In this document: piece after piece, positions 9,465-16,711 of the stretch
How the letters are laid out: the number at the start of each line of letters is the position of its first letter
Position numbering within the stretch: position 1 is the stretch's first letter
From: Euperipatoides rowelli
Lineage: Eukaryota > Onychophora > Udeonychophora > Euonychophora > Peripatopsidae
Reading direction: 5' to 3' (one strand)
Length of the DNA stretch: 16,711 nucleotides
Assembly: GCA_003024985.2 (NCBI GenBank)
Contig: PXIH01S0001594.1
Made by a program: the position numbers and the translations under genes
The notes under the pieces: model-generated
What the model was told of the DNA's origin: nothing
The model's database searches: none
What the model saw: the letters and a program-made list of their open reading frames with translations, nothing else

Positions 9465-9877
9465 TTATTATAAAAGGAGGTTTAGACCGTATTTTCTAAA
9501 ATATAAATAACTAAATTCGGATAAACTTACAGTTATTATACTGTATTATATGCTTTATATTATAGTTAATACTTATAAAGAGGAAAGAAACGGTTAGTTT
9601 TAAATGCATAGGCTACTAAAATACTACAATCAAATTAAAATATGAATTTCTAGTTAAAAAAAAAACCCTCTTTGAAGCAAATAGTGCAACATAACTGCTG
9701 TATATCCCACTTCATTAACATGTAGACTAAGTGAATCAATTAGATGGTGACATCTATTAAGAGTTAAACAAAAATTGAGTCATTCTCTTTGCCCTACCTA
9801 TCCAATGAATTACATTATCTTCAAATAAGCTTTTTATTAATAGCTACACTATATTTAATAATTTTTAGCACATCTAT

Positions 9878-10111
9878 ATATTAATACGTGAAGGGAAAAC
9901 TTTAGATCCCTTTTAAGCATATTGGGCGCACGGAGGAGTGTGAGATTTGGCAGAGTTAAAGTTTATATTAGCCTATTACATAAAATGCACCTTTAATGAA
10001 CTAAAATTTCCATATATAAAATTAAAACATTCATTGTTTAGCGTTGTGGCGGCATTTTACAAAGGAAATGTTCTTATTGGTCGAATTTCTACCAACACTG
10101 GATTACTATTA
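9878..10111. repeat. ~233-bp segment present only in the right arm
   Basis: The segment interrupts the alignment of the arms at the place of the AT palindrome at 2019-2036. TTAA occurs at both junctions (9881-9884 and 10109-10112), as for a TTAA-targeting transposon, but the ends show no convincing inverted repeat. It includes a third copy of the 40-bp motif. Confidence 0.5.
9956..9994 (-). repeat. Third copy of the AAGGTGCATTTTATG motif
   Basis: The minus strand reads AAGGTGCATTTTATGTAATA, then GGCTAATATAAACTTTAA. It lies inside the right-arm-only segment, about 500 bp from the copy at 9425 and in the same orientation. Confidence 0.7.
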
Positions 10112-10230
10112 AAAATTATAAGGTAATTATGTAATAAAACATTTATTCCTCTTTATAACTAACGACAGTATATAGAACATATTTTAGATTTAACAAATTT
10201 TAGCATTTTAGAATTAAAATGTAATTTACT

Positions 10231-10380
10231 ACCTGCAAATTGTGCTTTATATGTAACCTATATTTGTACCTGCAATTAGTATTTATACATAGGTATAGTA
10301 CCTGCAAATAGTGTTTTTTAAGGAGGTATAGTACCTGCAAATAGTGTTTTATACGTAGATATAGTGCCTGCAAATAAGCA
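10231..10380 (-). repeat. 33-bp minisatellite in right arm, about five units
   Basis: RCCTGCAA starts at 10231, 10268, 10300, 10333 and 10366, giving spacings of 37, 32, 33 and 33 bp. The unit is GGTATAGTACCTGCAAATAG followed by a T-rich remainder. It is the inverted counterpart of 1772-1897. It also explains the repetitive 64-codon minus-strand ORF (YLQVLYL repeats) at 10200-10394, which is not a gene. Confidence 0.85.
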
Positions 10381-10443
10381 CATCCTAAAAGCAATTATGC
10401 TATCCATACCGTAAATTGGGACTTATTGCGGCCCGTTTCTAGG

Positions 10444-10720
10444 CACTCTTCAGAAAGATTAGGAAAATAATACATTTCCTTAGGGCCTACTTAAGAATAT
10501 TACTATTATGAAAATATTGAAAAATTGAATATAATCAAACGTTTTGGCACAAAAAATCCATTTCAGAATTATGAAAACTGAATAAATTTAGTGCAAGAAG
10601 GCCATCACTGCCACCTACCCATTCAACTAGATGGGGCATTAATCCTCCAATATACTGTGTAACAGATATTTCTACTCTTTTATTATATAAATGTGCTTAA
10701 AATAAAGCAAAAAAAAAAAA
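10444..10720. other. AT-rich stretch ending in AATAAA and an A tract
   Basis: No ORF is seen. AATAAAGC followed by 15 A (10701-10723) looks like a polyadenylation signal with a retroposed tail on the plus strand, but the body of such an insert could not be identified. Confidence 0.4.
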
Positions 10721-10779
10721 AAATCTACTTCATTATACTTTGATCTTAGCCAAAAGGCCAAGAAACGATAAATCTACTT
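10721..10779 (-). pseudogene. 3'-truncated U2 snRNA retropseudogene with 10-bp target-site duplication
   Basis: Minus-strand 10769 down to 10732 reads ATCGTTTCTTGGCCTTTTGG and then CTAAGATCAAAGTATAAT. This matches about the first 38 nt of U2 snRNA, the spliceosomal RNA that pairs with the intron branch point; the differences seen are mainly C-to-T or G-to-A. The match then stops, before the branch-point-recognition region. The fragment is bounded by perfect direct repeats AAATCTACTT at 10721-10730 and 10770-10779, as expected for retroposition. It has no poly(A) tail and lacks most of the RNA, so it cannot function. 3'-truncated snRNA pseudogenes flanked by direct repeats are known in vertebrates, usually explained by priming within the snRNA or on the target. 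Confidence 0.9.
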
Positions 10780-12829
10780 AATTTTTTTTTTTTTTTTTAA
10801 AAGACAAAACTATTCTTAAATTAACACTTTTAGCCCCTCAATTTTTTAATGTGATAAACATCTATTTTTTCTTTTTCTAGATAAGAGATTAATCTATTTG
10901 ATAGGCTTTTTCGTCTCCTGTCTCTATTTGTTAATCTACAGCTGATAAGTTGATAACTTTACCTGTCTTTCTGAAATAAACAAAGTACAGTCCTTTTTAA
11001 GCTTTTCTAAAAGTAAATCTCTTTTATATAACTAAATTAACTTTTAATCGTAAATCCTAAAAACAAACCTAGAATATCACAACTTTGAAAATTTGATTAA
11101 TTTGAAAAAAAAATGTCAATGTTAAACAATATTGTTAAAATAAAATATAAATCAGTTTCAACATGGCATACTTTGAATTTAAAAACAATCTAAAATTTCA
11201 AATAAATAAGAATTAGATTTTAAGTTAAGAAAATAGTTAAAGTTGTGGACAAATAAAAGCACAATAATTATCTTTATACATAAAACTTTCCAGATATTTC
11301 CCCTATTACTACATGATAATATAAAAATCTAATTTATTGGTACATAGCATTTTCGCTGGCCCAGTGTTAGATGGTTAGGGTGGCAATTACCATCAAATTG
11401 TTTTTTAGTGTTCTTATCTAGAAACAGCAAACTTATTCATATGTAACAAAGTACAATTCTTTATTAAAGTTAGAGGTAGAGGGGAAATATGTTATAAATG
11501 TTTGGAAGAGGGGTACCATGCAATGGATTGTACTTTAATCTTTTAATCCCATGTTAGCACTTATAGTTAGCAGATACATGTGCCAAGCCATGACGGCTTT
11601 AAATTAGAATTTCTTTGAAATTTGTTCAAAGATGAGGAAGATGATTATAATGAAGAATATCAATATGAAAAGGATATTATGAAAAATGACTCTGACATAA
11701 TGAATGAGGATTGTTGGTTCCTCAGAAGGAAATTGAGGCAACTAGTTAATGCAGCAGTCAGAAAATGGTCAAACTGTTGTAGAAGGAGCTACTGCGCAGC
11801 AATGAAGTTTAACATACCAACAATGGAGATAAATTATATTATTATTAATAGTTTAAACTCATAGACTTATACATACAAATAGCTATATGAAGATATAAAG
11901 TAGATATTTACACAATTTAGTAATTATAAAAATAAAAATAAATCAAATACACAACTATATTAGGCTACATTAAATATTATGCATCAAGTTAAATAATTAA
12001 CTTTTTAATGGATCACAAACTTAATCTTTACACATAGATGTAAAATCAAAATAAAAATAATCAAAATTAAAAATAAATAAAATAAAAATACAGAACTGTA
12101 AAACGTGAAAAGGTATATATTGTTGTCCGGCATATTAATTTATAGCAAACAGCCCATTTTAAACATGATTCCAAAGGATTCAAGTCTCTATAATGCAACC
12201 AGAATTTTATTGGAGTCAACAATTCTTTAAACATTTTCTCTTCTATTAAGCTGTCTAATATTAGATCCTGGTATAAAGTAACACAGTATGTCTACTAAAT
12301 CCATTATATCATATGGTGATGGAAATTTAAAAAAATTGAGATTTTTTATTCAAATCCTTCTATAATTGTTTTTTTTTTAACAAATGCACAGTTGGCTGAA
12401 AATTCTGACCATATATTGTTTCTTGTATTCATTTTGAGTACTATTGGTTTCGAAAGTGTTTAAACTTAAAGTTGTTGTCTAATAATCTCTTCCATTTCCT
12501 CAGAAAAGACAATGTTTGAGCATGATGTGTAGAACTATATTCAAAAACATATAGGCCTATCCTGGAACGGGGAAATGAAAAGGCTCTAAAGTTTTCAATT
12601 CATATTTTATTGCTAAGAACAATATAAATCATTCTTTTGCACATTATTATGACAAAATACACACATAAATAATGTATAAAATTACATAATATGAAAAGAA
12701 GCACAAAACATAATATGCAAGAAAACAAATTAAATACAGAAGTTGTATAATAAAATCATTATGAATATTTTGGCTAAATCATCTTCAGATGTTTTATTAC
12801 ATCTTTATACAGTGATATATCAACAATTA
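10780..12829. other. AT-rich stretch without a recognisable gene
   Basis: It begins with an 18-T tract. The one ORF of note, 11622-11864 plus (80 codons), starts with an acidic D/E/Y/N-rich stretch and then becomes basic with W and C. I recognise no domain. 12040-12100 is low-complexity A/T (AAATAA-type). No RNA gene or TE terminus is supported. The 3' UTR of the LINE described next may extend into 12600-12829. Confidence 0.55.
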
Positions 12830-14162
12830 ATTCTTGTTTCAATGGGATCAAAGTTTTCTCTTAAATAAACATTGATAGAAGATTTAAATTGGTTTAGAGA
12901 TCCATTGAAAAAGTATTTTTTTTAGAGTATTCCATATTTTATACTTATTAGTGTTGATTTTTAACTCTGTTAGATTTAGTATAGGGTTTAACGATATTAA
13001 AGTCATGTGTTCTTCCAAATTTTTGCCATTAGTATGTATGTATTATCTATATTTCTACCAATGACAATCTTTTTATAAAGAAAGATAAGATCAATTTAAC
13101 ATATTATTGTTTGATAGAGAGAGAAGATGTTAACCAAAATCAATCTTCGTTTAAACGTTGTATTGGGTAACCATAATTGTTTGGTAATAAATGGCTTTTC
13201 AATATATTTAATATTTTTTAAATATAGATGGTTAATTATCTTACTTGCATAATCAAGAATGTTTATAAATATTTCTTATATGGTTTTAAAAGTATGTTCA
13301 TCTATATATTTAACACAATTTTTTATTGATTTAAATTTATATCTAATAGTTTTATCCATTTTTATTGCATGATTTTTAAAAGAGTATTCTTCATCAAACT
13401 GTATTCCTAAGTCGCATTGTGTTTTAACTCTTTTGTATCTTCCTCTATTTTGTTATCATATTAAATTTTATTGTATGTCCTAGGTTGTTGTTTTTTTTTT
13501 TTTTACCAGGGATCTTCCCCCTCATAATGCTTTATTTATGCAAAACAATCAAATAACAAAAAGTGTATGTCCTTTGTTCATTAAAACTGTTTGTAAGATA
13601 TTAAATTCAAGTATGTTTAATTTACACCACTTATTTAATATATTTAAATTTTCATGTAATTTTTTTTATCATTTTTATCTTTAATGTACATAAATATTTT
13701 TGTGTCATCTGCATTATGTTAAAAGAATTGCGTTTAAAATATTTGGGATATCTATCTTATGTTAAATGTTAATAAAGACAAACTGAAAGTGTTGATCCTT
13801 GCAGTAGTCCGACATTAATATTTTTACATTTGGATGATATTTCTCCAATCAGTGTTTGTATTCCGCCTATCGAATAGTCAGAACAATATTATATTCCATC
13901 AGTTTTCTTTTTTTACATAAGAAGTGATGTTCTATTGTTTCGAATACATCTTTGACTCTAAAAACATAACATCAATTTGTATTGGGTTTTTAAAACCAAC
14001 TAAAATAAAATTATTAAACATCTTTAGATTAGTAATGTTTGAAACGTTTTCATATAGACATGTATATAGTCTGGAATTATTGAGTATTTTTTTCTATTAA
14101 AATTAGTATTTTTTTTCCCACAGATTTTTGCCATTGCAGGAATACTGGATATAGGTCTATAA
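12830..14162 (-). pseudogene. CR1/Jockey-type LINE reverse transcriptase relic, 3' part
   Basis: On the minus strand, motifs appear in correct order over 1.3 kb, in shifting frames. YRPISSIPAMAKI lies at about 14161-14120, a motif A relic VKDVFETIEHH at 13960-13925, a motif B relic GLLQGSTLS near 13812-13786, and the active site ADDTKIF with ADD at 13712-13704. Then come NILNKWCKLN (about 13640), CDLGIQFDEEYSFKNH (about 13420-13370), LDYASKIINHLYLKNIKYIE (about 13260-13200), LPNTTFKRRLI (about 13170) and FFNGSLNQFKSSINVYL (about 12915-12860). The order, the ADDTK form and the YAS...K.I..IE and RRL.. blocks are those of CR1/Jockey-group LINEs; the exact clade is inference. No EN domain is visible. 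The sequence is more AT-rich and decayed than the plus-strand LINE. It continues across the hAT insertion at 14889. Confidence 0.85.
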
Positions 14163-14888
14163 CAGAGGTTCCCAAACTTATTTGGCCTACCGCCCCCTTT
14201 ACAGAAAATAAATGATTAGCACCCCCCCCCCTTGGAAATCTAACTTATTTAAGTGAACAAACAGAATGATTCAGTGATGAATTTATGTTATTTTATGTAT
14301 CTATATTTCTTTCTACCTACAGTATATCCTACAACATGACAAAGAAATATGTTGTTGTAAATAAGACACTTTGAAGCTTGAAATTATAAAATTATTTTTT
14401 AAAATAAACCATAGTAACATTCGCATTACTTACAGAAAATTAAGATAATGAAGGACAATATTAAAATAAATATCATGAGAAGGATAAACCTGGTGTATAA
14501 GTTTATTCCTATACGATTTTAAATAATTTATTAGGCCACCTAATAATAAAAATGTCATTAATCAGTTAAATGCGTTTGAAAAAAAAAAAAGAATAATTAA
14601 AGGGTTATACCTGTGGTCGCACTCGACCACTGGTCATTATATTATCTTACATTCTATGTGTTTTGGAAAATATTCACTAGCCTATGTTACAACAGATTAA
14701 ACATGTACAAACGTTTTTCAGAAGTTTCTTATTTTCTTTATGCTTCCACCACCCCGTTATTTTTATTCAACGCCCCCACGCCTCCAATTGCACCCGAGGC
14801 TACTAACTCCCCCCCCCCCCTGGATCGCCCCAGCACCTCCTAAAGGGTGTGGGGGGGGGGGCATTTTTGCTCACTTTAGGAAACTATG
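14163..14888. mobile_element. Non-autonomous hAT element, 726 bp, with 8-bp target-site duplication
   Basis: The left end is CAGAGGTTCCCAAACT; the right end, read inward, is CATAGTTTCCTAAAGT (12 of 16 identical). Flanking octamers GTCTATAA at 14155-14162 and 14889-14896 are perfect and fit the TCTA-cored hAT target. Just inside the left end lie CCGCCCCC and a run of 10 C (14222-14231); just inside the right end lie CTGGATCGCCCC and a run of 11 G (14851-14861). This C/G-rich subterminal pattern is common in Charlie-like hAT copies. The interior is AT-rich with no transposase, so the element would rely on one supplied from elsewhere. The two short plus-strand ORFs at 14613-15042 are by-products of the C-rich end. 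A LINE reading frame continues on both sides of the element. Confidence 0.93.
14613..14630. repeat. Perfect 7-bp-stem hairpin inside the hAT element
   Basis: GTGGTCG and CGACCAC flank the loop CACT. It lies in the central part of the element, downstream of an A tract. No function can be assigned. Confidence 0.6.
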
Positions 14889-14990
14889 GTCTATAAGAAC
14901 ACATTGCATTTTTATTTCCATTTTTGAATTTGGAAATAATAGAACGTATTTTCCTTGTAAAATAGATACATTTAGTATTTTCGTGAATAA
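14889..14990 (-). pseudogene. Continuation of the CR1/Jockey-type LINE relic beyond the hAT element
   Basis: On the minus strand 14955-14890 reads RKIRSIISKFKNGNK and then NAMCSYR, with no stop. This is the usual block before YRPIS in such reverse transcriptases (family pattern I-x-K/P-x-FK-x-G-D/N-K). The tyrosine and arginine codons fall within the duplicated octamer, so the reading resumes at 14162 in the same sense. Upstream (15000-15170) the homology fades into stops; the endonuclease part was not found. Confidence 0.82.
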
Positions 14991-16357
14991 TTTTGAAAAG
15001 ATGTCACATTTTTTAATAAAGTATAAATTGATAATATATTGATTCTGTTAACAACATTATGTAATTTGTTAATCATAAAGTTAATGTCTCATTAATTCTA
15101 TTTTTATTTGTTTTACTATATATTTGAACTACAAATGCAGCAGTTCAATATCTATGTGTATAAATTATAAATAAAATTTCAATATATTAAAAGGGTGAAA
15201 AACCCATATAGCCTACTAACAATTAATAGTTCTCAATTCTATAGAATTATCTCTATATTTTTTTAATCAATACATTGAGCATTCAATTCAATTTTATTTT
15301 AAAGCTGGTGGGATATCTAAAATTAATTCTGAACTCCTTAATATTGAAATTTCTAGACTTTCCCCATTGGAAGGGCATTGCAATAGACCATAAGAAACAC
15401 CTGTGAATGTTGAATTTTTATAGTTCTCACAATAAACATCAACTGACAAGATTAAAATATTGTCCCATTGGGACAATCAAATTGTTTCGGGACCACGCCA
15501 CCCTGCAGTTGAATAGTCAAAAATTAAATCAAGCAAATTTAAGTAAGTTCATTAGGTGTTTTTCCAGGTGAAAAAAAAAACAATACTTCCAGTGAAAAAG
15601 TTCTGAAAAATGTTTATAAAGCATAAAATAAATGAAATTAGATTCTGAAGCTGATTAGAAAAGAGCCAAAGAGTGACATGATAAAAACACCATTAATACA
15701 AGAATAGCAAGTTGAAGAAAGCTGCTATTTTTTAATTAATTTGTATAATGTGTGAATAAATTTATTTAAAAAAAAATTTAAAACCAATTTAGCATTTATT
15801 AAGATTAAGAATTTTGTACAAGAAAACTAAATAGTCTTTTGTGTTTTGTTATTTATAAAGGTAAAACAATATGATAGATCGATTACAATAAAATTTTGAC
15901 TTTATTAACTTCCACAGTTTCCATAATGTTCTCGTTACGTATTTTTTTTTCTTTTGCGCTGTTATTATAAGGGTGTTCGTAAATGTAGGCATTAGGCCCT
16001 AGGCGTTTTTTTTTAAAAAAAAAAAAACTTTTGTACTGTTGTTTTACTTGTGTAAGCAGCCTATATATTCAGTATAGATAGTCATCACATAGAGCTACAG
16101 TATGTTAGCCTACTGGAAAATAAATGAGGAAAGATCTAAAATATCTGTGAAAATCTAGATATGACTATGAGTGATTCAAATTGAATGATCAGATCGTAAT
16201 TGGACTTGGTTGTAGTGACCATATTATATTAGCCCATCAATCAGTATTTATTTCTTCAATCTAGTTTATATTTTTTTGATAAATTCACTATACACATTTA
16301 CCAATAATAATAATTGTACACATTAGTTAATTGCACAGTGTGTAGGCTGAAGATAAT
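14991..16357. other. AT-rich stretch without a recognisable gene
   Basis: The only ORF is a 60-codon minus-strand one at 15294-15476 that matches nothing I know. 15459-15477 is a near-perfect palindrome, ATTGTCCCATTGGGACAAT (9-bp arms). T9/A13 at about 16008-16027 is a simple snap-back tract. No RNA gene was found. Confidence 0.55.
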
Positions 16358-16463
16358 TTCTCGGTGGTGCAGTTGATAAGAAGACCGACTGCGAAATCTA
16401 GGCATGGTATTACAGGTTCGAATCTCACACTGGTCATGAATGTAAGTGATGTAAAAAAAAAAA
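16358..16463 (+). mobile_element. tRNA-derived SINE with poly(A) tail
   Basis: The RNA polymerase III A box TGGTGCAGTTG (16365-16375) matches TRGYNNARNNG fully. The B box GGTTCGAATCT is at 16415-16425, 50 bp downstream, close to tRNA spacing. Stems are not preserved (only two of five T-stem pairs hold), so it is not a working tRNA, and I do not assign an isotype. After the tRNA-like head only about 25 bp remain before the tail of 13 A (16453-16465, followed by TAAAGG), so it is a short SINE or a tRNA retropseudogene. No target-site duplication was found. Confidence 0.8.
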
Positions 16464-16711
16464 AATAAAGGTGCAAATTTATTTTAAAAATGAATACTTA
16501 TTAAAGAAATACTTACTACTTGGGAAATCTGCTGCTCTTGTTTGAAGATGCCTTAACGCTGATCCAGTAACGTGAGATAGGCAAAGAAGGGCAATTAATA
16601 ATAGACAAAGTGTGTATGTGAGCAAGGACATGATTTATAGGATCTAAAAGAATAAAAAATGTAAACGGTAATATTATGTATTTAAAATAAAAATAATTAA
16701 CTATTTAAAAA
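16464..16711. other. Right edge, AT-rich, no feature recognised
   Basis: A slightly less AT-rich patch at 16520-16640 shows no ORF above 60 codons and no RNA signature that I can see. Confidence 0.5.

Larger units (their letters stand above)
9425..10443 (-). repeat. Right arm of the interrupted inverted repeat
   Basis: Its reverse complement aligns with 1521-2288 followed directly by 7400-7577. The LINE insertion point falls at about 9594-9603, where the right arm reads uninterrupted (AAAACTAACCG on the minus strand) and so preserves an empty site. The right arm has about 233 bp at 9878-10110 that are missing from the left arm, and lacks the ~200-bp left-arm segment. The outer end is CCGTTTCTAGG at 10433-10443 and the inner end is the 40-bp motif at 9425-9464. 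No target-site duplication common to both ends was found. Confidence 0.87.

Noticed and set aside
10200-10394. 64-codon minus-strand ORF with YLQVLYL-type repeats
   Set aside because: It is a translation of the 33-bp minisatellite (near-multiple of three), not a protein gene.
11622-11864. 80-codon plus-strand ORF with acidic start
   Set aside because: Low-complexity D/E/N/Y composition followed by unrelated sequence; no domain and no splice or promoter support.
14740-15042. Proline-rich 100-codon ORF and its overlapping neighbour at 14613
   Set aside because: Produced by the C-rich subterminal region of the hAT element; it runs out through the element end and is not a transposase.
15294-15476. 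Plus-strand KAGGISKINSELL reading near 15301, similar to an RT N-terminal block
   Set aside because: It is on the strand opposite to the neighbouring LINE, lacks any downstream RT motif and is short; coincidence is more likely.
1-16711. Search for CRISPR arrays, bacterial operons, rRNA and complete tRNA genes
   Set aside because: None seen. The tandem repeats are minisatellites without spacers, and the only tRNA-like sequence has lost its stems.

Overview
The window reads as AT-rich, non-coding DNA from a metazoan nuclear genome. There is no operon structure and no intact ORF longer than about 140 codons. Almost everything recognisable is a eukaryotic transposable element or a retroposed small RNA: a Tx1/L1-type LINE, a CR1/Jockey-type LINE, a hAT-type DNA transposon, a tRNA-derived SINE, a U2 snRNA fragment and a GC-rich poly(A)-tailed retroposon. 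I cannot name the species. A fish, early-branching chordate or mollusc would all fit. I see no intact host gene.

Layout. 1-1520: AT-rich sequence with small repeats. 1521-2288 and 7400-7577: the two halves of the left arm of a large imperfect inverted repeat. The right arm is 9425-10443. A ~5.1 kb LINE (2289-7399) splits the left arm. Its decayed ORF1 (CCHC zinc knuckle) and ORF2 (endonuclease, reverse transcriptase, C-terminal CCHC-like finger) are readable but broken by stops, frameshifts and long G runs. The right arm keeps the matching uninterrupted site. The space between the arms (7578-9424) holds a 388-bp poly(A)-tailed retroposon with a perfect 15-bp target-site duplication, unidentified sequence, a short hairpin element and a possible solo hAT end.

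10444-12800 has no gene, but holds a 38-nt 5' fragment of U2 snRNA (minus strand) between perfect 10-bp direct repeats. 12830-14990 is a second LINE remnant on the minus strand whose reverse-transcriptase motifs appear in the correct order. A 726-bp non-autonomous hAT element (14163-14888) with a perfect 8-bp target-site duplication interrupts it exactly at the YRPIS motif. 15000-16711 is AT-rich and ends with a tRNA-derived SINE at about 16358-16463.

The elements do not form a functional pathway. They form a nested record of insertions: inverted-repeat family first, Tx1-like LINE into its left arm; CR1/Jockey-type LINE first, hAT into its RT domain. The items most worth following up are the unidentified structured retroposon at 7824-8211, the inverted repeat with its paired filled and empty sites, and the U2 retropseudogene. 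No new functional system could be demonstrated.
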